Shown here in pieces: positions 1-7,368 of a stretch of DNA of 64,000 nucleotides. The position numbers and the translations under genes are program-made. The DNA is from Deltaproteobacteria bacterium. Lineage in GTDB: Bacteria; Desulfobacterota; Desulfobacteria; Desulfobacterales; Desulfosarcinaceae. Positions within the stretch are counted from its first letter, which is position 1. Every line of letters begins with the position of its first letter. Under the pieces are notes generated by a model. It had not been told where the DNA came from. It worked only from the letters and a program-made list of their open reading frames with translations, and did no database searches. The DNA lies in contig JAHLLR010000012.1 of the NCBI GenBank assembly GCA_020444075.1, positions 1 through 64,000 on the forward strand, read 5' to 3'.

Positions 1-60
1 GCGGCTATTATCGCCTACCGAAAGGCAGGCATTATTTACGGATAAGTACTAAGTACCCAT

Positions 61-204
61 GTTCGTAAATACAGTGACGCACCGAGGTTGCCGAGGCACC
101 CGGATCGCGAGGATAGAGAAGCGTCAACAGCATCGCTATTGGGGCGCCGAGCAACGCGCCGAGTCGGGTTGCATCGGCGATCGAATGCCATCGTATTTAC
201 GAAC
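61..204. repeat. imperfect inverted repeat
   Basis: The 12-base sequence GTTCGTAAATAC at 61-72 is matched exactly in reverse complement at 193-204. The 120 bases between are GC-rich and pair poorly. It lies in the non-coding stretch 1-255 downstream of the fic gene, in which I see no other gene. It could be a degenerate palindromic intergenic repeat, but no second copy is present in the window. Confidence 0.5.
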
Positions 205-255
205 AAGCGCAGTTAAGTCTTCTCTTATGAAATCCTATCAGCTATCAGCGCTGAG

Positions 256-948
256 CTATTTCCTTTTTACCCGATAAACCGCCGTCCGTTTGTCAGCGGT
301 TTTCGCAAAAATTCCCATATTAACCCCCAGTTGCAGATCGCGGCTGGCGGTGGCGGTTGAGATGGTTTTGAAAATCGCTTGGTAGTCTTTCCGGGAAAAG
401 GAATTGTCGCCAAACGACTGTGCGGCCAATTCCAGCCGGTCCGCGGCGGGGAGCGTCACCGATCGAATTGCAGTGACCAGGTCTGCCAACGATTCACGGA
501 TGAGGGCCAGCATTAAGACGACAAGCCCGGTGCAGTCACCAGTGTCATCGCCCGTGGACAATTCCCGATAATAGTTGTTTTGGCGTTCTTTGATCAAATC
601 TTCCACCGGCAGAAATTCAAAGATGGGATGATATTCCATCAAGATGCGGGTCTGCCAGAGTCGCCCCATACGACCGTTGCCGTCCACAAACGGATGGATG
701 TTTTCCAACTGGAAATGGAAGCGGCACGATTTTAACAGCCAATGGTCATCGGTTGTCTTCAGGTAGGCAAACAGGGCTTGCATCATCGGATCGACATGTT
801 TCCGAGGTGGGGCTTCATGGAAGATATCCCCTGGCCGGAGAACCCCAATCGGTTCCTTGCGCAATGCGCCCGCGGAAGGGATCAACCCTTCCATGAGGAT
901 ACCATGCGCTTTCAGGAAATTAGTAATTGTATCATATGATACTATCAT
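256..948 (-). CDS. Fic family protein, N-terminally truncated
   Basis: Fic proteins transfer AMP (or another nucleotide part) to target hydroxyl groups. The catalytic motif HPFVDGNGRMGR is intact, preceded by the usual flap region and followed by a winged-helix-like C-terminal part. The sequence matches the COG3177-type Fic proteins of roughly 330 residues, but this one has only 230. It begins just before the segment that reads AHGILMEGL, so the N-terminal part that normally carries the inhibitory S/T-x-x-x-E-G helix is missing. The reading frame stays open upstream to a TAA at 1054-1056 without an ATG and without a ribosome binding site, so the 5' end seems to have been lost. It may be a non-functional remnant or a short, unrestrained enzyme. 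Confidence 0.75.
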   Translation of the reverse strand: MIVSYDTITNFLKAHGILMEGLIPSAGALRKEPIGVLRPGDIFHEAPPRKHVDPMMQALFAYLKTTDDHWLLKSCRFHFQLENIHPFVDGNGRMGRLWQTRILMEYHPIFEFLPVEDLIKERQNNYYRELSTGDDTGDCTGLVVLMLALIRESLADLVTAIRSVTLPAADRLELAAQSFGDNSFSRKDYQAIFKTISTATASRDLQLGVNMGIFAKTADKRTAVYRVKRK

Positions 949-1085
949 TTCAACGTGGATTCGCGCTTTACCGGGAATGAAACCATGTGTGCCGTCAGGT
1001 GTTTCAGGGAAAAAAGCGGTTGATAATAGGACATTTCTATTATAGTCTCGCCATTATTCCTTAATACAGGGAATTATCCCCGCCA

Positions 1086-1829
1086 ATGGCTGAGAATTCT
1101 GCGAACACATATCAGCTTCTTCCCGAGCACAAGCGTTTTCAAGCGCTGTTGCTGCTTTACCTGTCGCCCTATCTGGTTTACGTCTCCCTTTCCAGTATAC
1201 CCGAGCCCGTGCTTTCGACAGATGTGGTTCAGGGGCTTAAGCTGCTGGCCACCGGTGCCGTTTTGCTCTGGTTTGGCAAACACTATCGGTTCGGCCCCCT
1301 CAAAGCCATCCATGGATTCATTGCCCTGCTGGCGCTTCCGGTGGCCCTGCTGTGCTGGGTGGGGCCATTTTATGGGTTAGCGGCGGTTGGCATCACTGAT
1401 GTCATGGCTGCCGGTGATCAAAAATCCTTTTCGTCCCTCTATTTTTGCCTGAGGCTGGTCAACTCGGTGATCCTGGTGGCAATTCTGGAAGAGTTGTTCC
1501 TGCGCGTTTATGTGATGGGCTGGCTGCATCAGGCCGGATTGCAACGGCGGGAAAAGGGACTGGTGGGATCGATCCTGGACACGCTCGAGCAGCGTCCCGC
1601 TGCTTTGACGACGCTGCCGTTGAGCACCTTTGCCGTGGTTGGCGCAACCCTCAGTTTTACCGCGGGCCATCAAACCGATGAGTATCTGTCCGCCGTCCTC
1701 TATTTTCTTTTTACCACCTGGCTGTACAAAAAGACCGGCAGCCTGTGGGTCTGCATCCTCATCCACGGCCTGACCAACCTGTCCATCGCCCTGATGGTGA
1801 GGTATGCCGGGATGGCGTGGCTGTGGTAG
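1086..1829 (+). CDS. CPBP family intramembrane protease
   Basis: A membrane protein of 247 residues with about six hydrophobic segments. It carries the CPBP (CAAX protease and bacteriocin processing, Abi) motifs in order: EELFLR at 135-140, FTAGH at 191-195 and a late histidine in ILIHGLTN near 227. The glutamates and histidines are the expected catalytic residues of this glutamic intramembrane protease family. The substrate cannot be told from the sequence. The gene stands alone between fic and a decayed acyltransferase on the other strand. The ribosome binding site is weak (AGGGAA well upstream of the ATG), so the exact start is less sure than the family. Confidence 0.85.
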   Translation: MAENSANTYQLLPEHKRFQALLLLYLSPYLVYVSLSSIPEPVLSTDVVQGLKLLATGAVLLWFGKHYRFGPLKAIHGFIALLALPVALLCWVGPFYGLAAVGITDVMAAGDQKSFSSLYFCLRLVNSVILVAILEELFLRVYVMGWLHQAGLQRREKGLVGSILDTLEQRPAALTTLPLSTFAVVGATLSFTAGHQTDEYLSAVLYFLFTTWLYKKTGSLWVCILIHGLTNLSIALMVRYAGMAWLW

Positions 1830-1915
1830 AACCCATCTCAAAAATAGTCTAAGCGCCCCTGGCGGCGTTACGAAACGGCGCAAAATGCTCACATACTGCA
1901 TGTATGCTGCGTTTC
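1830..1915. repeat. intergenic repeat fragment with palindromic centre
   Basis: Just after the CPBP gene lies a stretch beginning CCCATCTCAAAAATAG and centred on CATAC-TGCAT-GTATG (1892-1906). From memory this resembles half of a palindromic intergenic repeat of Desulfobacterales; the mirror half is absent here. It forms the last codons of the acyltransferase pseudogene, which suggests that the repeat replaced the original 3' end. No other copy is in the window, so the family assignment is tentative. Confidence 0.4.
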
Positions 1916-2705
1916 AATCTGCTGAAGTCCGTTCCGGTTTCGCTGCAGTAGGCTTTGATGGACAAGGGCGCGCCGAAGTTGACGCAGGCGTAGCCGTAGC
2001 GGCGCCATCGGCTGAGGAGCATCAATACGAGGTTGCGCAGGATGAAGCCAAGGGTCGTCCTGCAGACGAACCACAGGCTGCGCCGTTGGGTTTCAGGGTT
2101 CAGGCTGCGCAGCAGGCTGCGGTCCTCGATGGTGCGGTCATAGTCGATTCCCACCGGGATGAAGACGATGTCGCGGTCCCGTTGGGGGTCGAACCGGCGC
2201 AGCATGTAATCCATCAACCCGAGTTTCGGGTCACGCAGACGTCCGTCACGGCTCAGGCCACCCTCCAGAAAAACCGCCTGACAGACTCCTTCCTGGGTGG
2301 CCATGTGGATATATCGTTCAAGAATCCGGCGATAGAGGGGGGTGCCGGAATTGCGCCTGACGAAGAACGCCCCCATGAACCGGAACAGCATGTGCAATGG
2401 CCAGATCTTGGCCCACTCGCCCACGGCGTAGGAAGGGGCATGCCGTGCTCGCGGGCGTAGTCTCTCACGGCTTCGATCACGATGGGATCGTAAACCAGCC
2501 GGTCCACCAGCACCTGCCGTTTGGTGAGCTGGAAAGGGCGGATTTCGATGTCCAGGCGGGTGCCGATCTCCTCGATTACCCGGTTGATGCGCCGGCGCAG
2601 GAACTATCGGCTGCTGGGAATCAGCACCCGGTCCAGCACCGCGATCACGGCCACGGCAACCAGCACGACAAACATCCAGACGGAGATGGTGATTTCACCG
2701 GCCAA
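1849..2705 (-). pseudogene. plsB-like glycerophosphate acyltransferase pseudogene
   Basis: Translation of the minus strand gives a recognisable PlsB/LPLAT-type acyltransferase in broken pieces. From a possible TTG at 2705 comes a hydrophobic N-terminal segment, then an in-frame TAG at 2604-2606 where homologues have Trp. The same frame then runs through PFQLTKRQVLVDRLVYDP to about 2433. There a one-base loss shifts the frame, and the second frame continues as GEWAKIWPLHMLF, FVRRNSG and FLEGGLSRDG, which are family motifs. The last residues come from a repeat (1830-1915). It follows the upstream acyltransferase by only a few bases, in the same frame as that gene's stop. Two independent lesions argue for real decay, not one sequencing error. 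Confidence 0.75.
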
Positions 2706-2708
2706 TGA

Positions 2709-3425
2709 TTAATGCCCCGATCGACCCACTCCCGCCTCCAGGTAACCGCACGTTTGGTCCACCGTATCGGTCAGGCGGTTCAGGTCGTCCTCCAGTTTCC
2801 GGCAGAAGGTTTCCAGGTCGTTTCCTATAAGCCCGGCCGGGATGGCGACCGGTTCGCCGAAAGCGATGGTCATCCGGCTGAACGGTTTCGGAATAATGGT
2901 TTTGTCCCAGGCTTTGGGAAAAGTGATCAGGCGGTTGCCGGAACAGGCCATGGGTACGAACAGGGCCCCGGTCTGCATGGCCACGGCCACCATGCCCTTT
3001 TTTAATTTTCGCGCCGGGCCCCGGGGACCGTCAACAGCGGTGCCGCACAGGTATTTTTTCTGCCCGCCGTTCATGACATCGATCATCTGCTGCAAGGCTT
3101 CGCCGCCCCCCCGTGAAGAGGAGCCGCGGACCGGGGTGTATCCGAATCGTCTGGCCACACCGGCGGTGATCTCTCCGTCGAGGCTGCGGCTGATCATGAT
3201 CAACCGATCCCCTAAATTCCGGAAGAAGTAAAAGAGAAAGATGGCATTACGGTGCCAGGAAGCGCCGACCACATGGTGGGGTATTCCGACCTGCTGGAAG
3301 TGCCGGTTATAAACGTCCCTGTTGACAATAGAAATCCGGACGGTAGCAAACCACAGGCGGGCAAACCAGGTTGCTACGAAGCTTATGGCGGCGGCTTTTG
3401 CGCGTTGCTTGAATGAGTAGGGCAT
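2709..3425 (-). CDS. lysophospholipid acyltransferase family protein (DUF374-like)
   Basis: About 238 residues from the ATG at 3423-3425. The protein shows the DUF374/LPLAT pattern: SRSLDGE near 75, VRGSSSRGGGEAL near 95, and AVDGPRGPARK near 125, with a hydrophobic N-terminal anchor. Family members transfer acyl chains onto lipid or lipid A-like acceptors at the inner face of the inner membrane; the exact acceptor is not readable. A longer frame starts at 3512, but the extra residues do not look conserved, so I take the internal ATG although its ribosome binding site is weak. It directly precedes the plsB-like pseudogene, so the two may once have formed an acyl-transfer pair. Confidence 0.75.
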   Translation of the reverse strand: MPYSFKQRAKAAAISFVATWFARLWFATVRISIVNRDVYNRHFQQVGIPHHVVGASWHRNAIFLFYFFRNLGDRLIMISRSLDGEITAGVARRFGYTPVRGSSSRGGGEALQQMIDVMNGGQKKYLCGTAVDGPRGPARKLKKGMVAVAMQTGALFVPMACSGNRLITFPKAWDKTIIPKPFSRMTIAFGEPVAIPAGLIGNDLETFCRKLEDDLNRLTDTVDQTCGYLEAGVGRSGH

Positions 3426-3694
3426 GGATCGCTTTCGTGTGTAGGCATGGTCCGACTGAATGTTGAGATTGTATGTCCCCGCAACGCTGAAACGGAAAGA
3501 CGTCCATACCACGAAGCTCCGATGATGTCCATTAATCGAAAATGGGATGAAAGCGATGGTGGGGCGCTTGCCGGGTTATCGGCAGCAATGAAAGGCAGGA
3601 ACACCTTGCCCGATCCGCGTGGCTATGCAGATGGCACCCTATTCCACCGGCCTCGGATTTTCAAAATGAATGTGTCATCCAATTTGAACACACG

Positions 3695-3722
3695 GGGAAT
3701 CCGCCGCTAATGGCGGGTTCCC
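3695..3722. other. hairpin downstream of khpA
   Basis: GGGAATCCGCC at 3695-3705 pairs with GGCGGGTTCCC at 3712-3722 apart from one mismatch, with a six-base loop. There is no T-tract, so it is a weak candidate terminator for khpA. The rest of the gap 3426-3736 shows nothing I can name. Confidence 0.45.
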
Positions 3723-3736
3723 AAAGACCCGGGTAT

Positions 3737-3967
3737 CTATTCCAGGAGTTCCAGGATGATGCGTTTTTTGCTTTTTCCCGAGGCGGCGTTCAGGATGGTT
3801 CGGATGGCCTGCACATTCTGGCCTTTTTTCCCGATGATTTTCCCCAGGTCCTGTTTGGCCACGGCCAGCTCGACGACGATGCTCTGCTGGCTTTCAATTT
3901 CGTTTACCGATACCTGTTCCGGAAGGTCAACAAGGGCCTTTGCAATTTCCTCGACCAGCTTCTTCAT
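3737..3967 (-). CDS. khpA: KH domain RNA-binding protein KhpA
   Basis: A 76-residue single KH domain protein. The GxxG loop reads GKKGQN near residue 47, in the setting KIIGKKGQNVQAIRTIL that is typical of KhpA (YlqC family). KhpA binds RNA, often together with KhpB/Jag, and affects cell division and translation. The start has a good ribosome binding site (GGGAGAGG before ATG). In many bacteria khpA sits between rpsP and rimM; here it is alone, with a 350-base non-coding gap upstream in which I see only the terminator of the neighbouring operon. Confidence 0.9.
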   Translation of the reverse strand: MKKLVEEIAKALVDLPEQVSVNEIESQQSIVVELAVAKQDLGKIIGKKGQNVQAIRTILNAASGKSKKRIILELLE

Positions 3968-4259
3968 GGCGCCTCTCCCTGGATAGTATTATGGAAGTTC
4001 TCGCTGCTCACATTCAGCTTCAGGTTGACAGGTAAAAACAAACTGGCGATCGTTTCATTTATTCAATCATCGGTCGAAAACGATGACAAGTCAATCACTC
4101 TTGAAAAAATGGTTACTGATACCATTGAGATGCCTGAACGGCTGGAAGGACTGTAATTGTATGTAGCCTATCTGACGGGCGAACGCAATACGGCAAAATT
4201 GACATGTATTCGATGTTCTCATTGGTTCAGTGGAAGCATCGGCAAGCCTCCACAAAAAA

Positions 4260-4296
4260 GCGGACCGGGCGTGCAACCTCCCGGTCCGCTTTTTTT
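4260..4296. terminator. bidirectional intrinsic terminator
   Basis: A perfect 10-base stem (GCGGACCGGG at 4260-4269 with CCCGGTCCGC at 4280-4289) is flanked by an A-run on the left and a T-run (4290-4296) on the right, so it works as a rho-independent terminator on either strand. It lies 30 bases past the stop of the thiolase gene and marks the 3' end of the long minus-strand aromatic operon. Confidence 0.9.
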
Positions 4297-4318
4297 CCCC
4301 ATGGCAGGGGTGATGGGT

Positions 4319-5509
4319 TTAACCGATTTTCAGAATCAGCGAGGCGCCGCAGTCGCCGGCGGCACAGCCTGTCCACAGCAGGTACCCGCCGCCTTGCATG
4401 ACCGCCTCTTCGATGCCTTCCATGATCAGCCGGGTGGCCGTGGATCCCTGGGGATGGCCATAGATCACCGAGGATCCGTAGTTGTTGAAGCCGTCGACGT
4501 CGATCGCCATCTTTTTGGCAAAGTTGATGTCGTTGACCACAAAGGGGTTGTGGGTCTTGATGACCTGGATGTCGTTGATGGACAGTCCGGCCTTTTCCAG
4601 GGCCATGCGGGCTGCCGGGACCGGCGCGGCGGCCATGTAGCCTTTCTTTTCCCTGGCAAAACCGTAGGCGATCACCTGGATGGGAATGGATGGGTCTGCG
4701 CTCAATTGGGCGGCCTTCTTTTTTGTGGTGACCACCATGGAGGCGTTGCCGTCGGCCGGGTGGGTCTGGGCGCCGAAGCTCAGCACCCCTCCGGGCACCA
4801 GGGGTTTGAGTTTGGCCAGTCCTTCGGCGGTGGTGGGCATGATGCCTTCGTCTTCCTCCACCAGGATGCTTTTCTTCCGGGAAAGCTGGATTTCGGCGGC
4901 GAACATGTACCGCTTCTGAAAGGCCCGGTCGTCGGCCAGGGCCATCTGATACTGCTCGTAGCGGCGCACGGCCAGGCGGTCGCACTCCTCCTTGGTGATG
5001 CCTTCCTCCCTGGCTACGTTCTCCGCCGTCTCCACCATGCGCAGGCCCACATTGGGATCGGCATTGAAGTTGTCCATGAGCCAGTTTTCGCTGATCACTT
5101 CACCGCCGGGACCGTTGGGGTTGGGCCAGATGGTATGGGGTCCGTTGGAGGTGCGGTCCGTAGTAAGGACAAATGTGTTTTCGGCCATGCCCGTCTCGAC
5201 GAATGTGGCTGCCTGGAAGATACAGGTGGTGCCGGTGGTGCAGGCCTGGCTGACGGCGATGCCGGGAATACCGCCACATCCCATCAGGGCGGCGGCGTAA
5301 GGCGCGCTGTAGAACTGGTGCGGCTGGCCGATGGTATTGCCGAAGACCAGGTAGTCGAAGATGCCCGGATCCCAGTTCTTGTGAGTGATCCATCGGGCGG
5401 CGGTCTTTGCGCCCAGCACGATGGAATTCTCGTTGGCCATGGCCCCCTGCCAGCGGCAGAACGGGGTCGAGTAGTAACCCTTGTAAGGGATGAACGCTTT
5501 GCTTAACAT
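4319..5509 (-). CDS. thiolase family protein (acetyl-CoA acyltransferase)
   Basis: A 396-residue thiolase, starting at the ATG preceded by AAGGAGGCG. All four thiolase signature regions are present in modified form: the nucleophilic Cys in QACTTGTTC, the HNPF segment in place of the usual NEAF, the GHPQGST histidine motif, and the C-terminal Cys in GCAAGDCGAS. It should cleave a 3-oxoacyl-CoA with CoA to release acetyl-CoA. It is the last gene of the aromatic block, 111 bases after the AMP-forming ligase. A second thiolase of the SCP2 type lies near oah, so the two may serve different chain lengths or branches. The substrate is inferred from context only. Confidence 0.8.
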   Translation of the reverse strand: MLSKAFIPYKGYYSTPFCRWQGAMANENSIVLGAKTAARWITHKNWDPGIFDYLVFGNTIGQPHQFYSAPYAAALMGCGGIPGIAVSQACTTGTTCIFQAATFVETGMAENTFVLTTDRTSNGPHTIWPNPNGPGGEVISENWLMDNFNADPNVGLRMVETAENVAREEGITKEECDRLAVRRYEQYQMALADDRAFQKRYMFAAEIQLSRKKSILVEEDEGIMPTTAEGLAKLKPLVPGGVLSFGAQTHPADGNASMVVTTKKKAAQLSADPSIPIQVIAYGFAREKKGYMAAAPVPAARMALEKAGLSINDIQVIKTHNPFVVNDINFAKKMAIDVDGFNNYGSSVIYGHPQGSTATRLIMEGIEEAVMQGGGYLLWTGCAAGDCGASLILKIG

Positions 5510-5620
5510 ATAAGACGCCTCCTTAAATGATTGATACACGATTCGATGATCAATTGATCAGTGCTGTCAGCCGTACCGGCAATGCCTCAATCCCTGGATT
5601 CCTTAATTCGCAATCGGTTT

Positions 5621-7216
5621 TCATTGCTCCGGGGCTTTGCAACTGTCGGTTTCCGGGAACACCGGCTCGCCGTCGGCGTATTGTTCCCGCAGAATCCGGT
5701 GAAGGATCTTGCCCGTGGCGGTGCGCGGCATCTGGTCCGGCCGGATGAAAAATACCTGCTTGGGGCGCTTGTAGCCGGCCATCCGATCACGGCACCAGTC
5801 GAAAATTATCGCTTCGGTAAGATCCGAACCCTGCCTGGGGATCACTACCGCGGCGACCTTTTCCCCCCACTTGTCGTCCGGCAGGCTGATGGCTGCCACG
5901 TCGAACACATCCGGATGGCTGCCGATGGCTTCTTCCACCTCGCTGGGATAGACGTGCTCACCGCCGGTGATGATCATATTGTCCTTGCGGTCCACGATCT
6001 GGTAAAAGCCGTCCTCGTCCATCTGGGCCATGTCACCGGCTGAAAACCAGCCGTCCTTGAAGGCGGCGGCGGTTTTTTCGGGCAGCTTGTAGTACTCGTC
6101 AAACAGCATCGGACCCTTGGAATAGAGCTCACCCACCTCGCACGGCGGCACCTCGTTGCCCTGCGAATCAAGAATCTTGATCCGGTCGGTGCCCAGGCTC
6201 TCCGACCCGATGGATCCCAGCTTGCGCATCTGGTCCTCGGGCCGCAGGACCGTGACGATGCCTGCTTCCGTTGAGCCGTAGCCCTCGTAGAGCTGAACGC
6301 CGGGAAAAAATTCCATGATGGCGGTCTTCATGGTTTTCCTCACCGGGGCGCTGCTGCAAAGCAGTTTTTTGATGGACCGGGTGTCCCTTCGCCTGCCTTC
6401 GTCGGAGGTGTTGAGGATCAGGTTGTAGTGGGTGGGGATCAGGGAAATAAAGGTGATCTTTTCCCGTTCCACGATTTCCAGAATCTCCTCGGGCCGGAAG
6501 GATCGGGCCGGGTGAATGTATACCGTGGCGCCGATATAGGTGAAAGTGAAGGTGAAGAAGGTGGAGTTGATGTGGCACAGGGGCATGACGTTCATGCACA
6601 CGTCATGCGGGTCGAACCCGAAGTCCACGGCGTTGATCAGGTAGAAGGCGATGTGGGATTCATGGGAGCGAACCACGCCTTTGGGCTTTCCGGTGGTGCC
6701 GGAGGTATAGATCAGAATCCAGGTGTCCGACGGGGCGACCTGGACGTCCGGTTCGTCGTCCGGCGCACCGTCCAGCAGGGATTCGTATTCTCGGTAACCT
6801 GCTCTGGTCCGGTCGACGACGATGTAATTCTCCGGCGGGATTTGTTTCAGCCGACCCTTGATGGCGTCCACACACGGGGTAAATTCGTGATGCACGGCCA
6901 TGGCCTTGGCGTCGGCATTGTTTACGATGTAGGCCACCTCAGGTCCCACCAGACGGAAATTTACCGGCACGATGACAATGCCGGTTTTGGCCGTGGCCAG
7001 GTAGAGTTCGACGATCTCGATGCTGTTTTCCATGAGCACGGCCAGTTTGTCGCCTTTTTCCAGGCCCATCTGCATGAGGCGGTGGGCCAGGCGGTTGACC
7101 CGGCGATTGACCTGGGGATAGGTGAACCGTCGACGGGCGTCACACAGGGCCATGGTCTGAGGATACTTCTTGGCGTTCATCTTGAGCTGCTGTCCCAGGT
7201 TCATCCAATGGGCCAT
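5621..7216 (-). CDS. AMP-forming acyl/aryl-CoA ligase
   Basis: A 531-residue member of the ANL superfamily. The P-loop-like motif YTSGTTGKPKG is near 168, the YGSTE adenylate motif near 315, the hinge region GWFSAGD near 395, and the C-terminal catalytic lysine lies in PRTATGK near 505. It should activate a carboxylic acid to its CoA ester through an acyl-AMP. The substrate is not readable; benzoate, phenylacetate, cyclohexenecarboxylate or a fatty acid are possible. The PRTATGK segment fits the PX4GK motif recognised by lysine acetyltransferases that switch off such ligases, and an AcuA homologue lies at 23811. The start has AAGGAACACCCC upstream of the ATG. Confidence 0.85.
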   Translation of the reverse strand: MAHWMNLGQQLKMNAKKYPQTMALCDARRRFTYPQVNRRVNRLAHRLMQMGLEKGDKLAVLMENSIEIVELYLATAKTGIVIVPVNFRLVGPEVAYIVNNADAKAMAVHHEFTPCVDAIKGRLKQIPPENYIVVDRTRAGYREYESLLDGAPDDEPDVQVAPSDTWILIYTSGTTGKPKGVVRSHESHIAFYLINAVDFGFDPHDVCMNVMPLCHINSTFFTFTFTYIGATVYIHPARSFRPEEILEIVEREKITFISLIPTHYNLILNTSDEGRRRDTRSIKKLLCSSAPVRKTMKTAIMEFFPGVQLYEGYGSTEAGIVTVLRPEDQMRKLGSIGSESLGTDRIKILDSQGNEVPPCEVGELYSKGPMLFDEYYKLPEKTAAAFKDGWFSAGDMAQMDEDGFYQIVDRKDNMIITGGEHVYPSEVEEAIGSHPDVFDVAAISLPDDKWGEKVAAVVIPRQGSDLTEAIIFDWCRDRMAGYKRPKQVFFIRPDQMPRTATGKILHRILREQYADGEPVFPETDSCKAPEQ

Positions 7217-7225
7217 GGGGTGTTC

Positions 7226-7365
7226 CTTAGGTTGAAGGGTTCGAGGTTCAGGGTTAGGGGTTCAAACTCAGAGAAAAAACAACGTTCAAATCCCAAATTC
7301 CAAATAAATTCCAATTTTTAAAATCTCAATCAAGATAAAAAAACCAATCAACTAATCAAACCAAC
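7226..7365. repeat. AT-rich CAAAT-type intergenic repeat
   Basis: The gap between the ligase and the synthetase holds first GGTTC-rich short repeats (7226-7262) and then a run of degenerate CAAAT/CCAAATTCC units (about 7287-7330). The segment CAAATAAATTCCAA also occurs at 11696-11709. The stretch is far more AT-rich than the genes around it. It looks like a dispersed low-complexity element and contains no gene. Confidence 0.5.
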
Positions 7366-7368
7366 CCT

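Noticed and set aside
929-942. 14-base perfect palindrome GTATCATATGATAC as an operator of fic
   Set aside because: It lies inside the first codons of the truncated frame; with the 5' end of the gene apparently lost, it cannot be tied to a promoter.
857-1045. small plus-strand frame in the fic leader
   Set aside because: It overlaps the fic 5' region antisense, without ribosome binding site or motif.
4157-5506. 449-residue plus-strand frame
   Set aside because: It lies antisense to the thiolase gene, has no family pattern and arises from high GC third-position bias; the minus-strand frame has all thiolase motifs.
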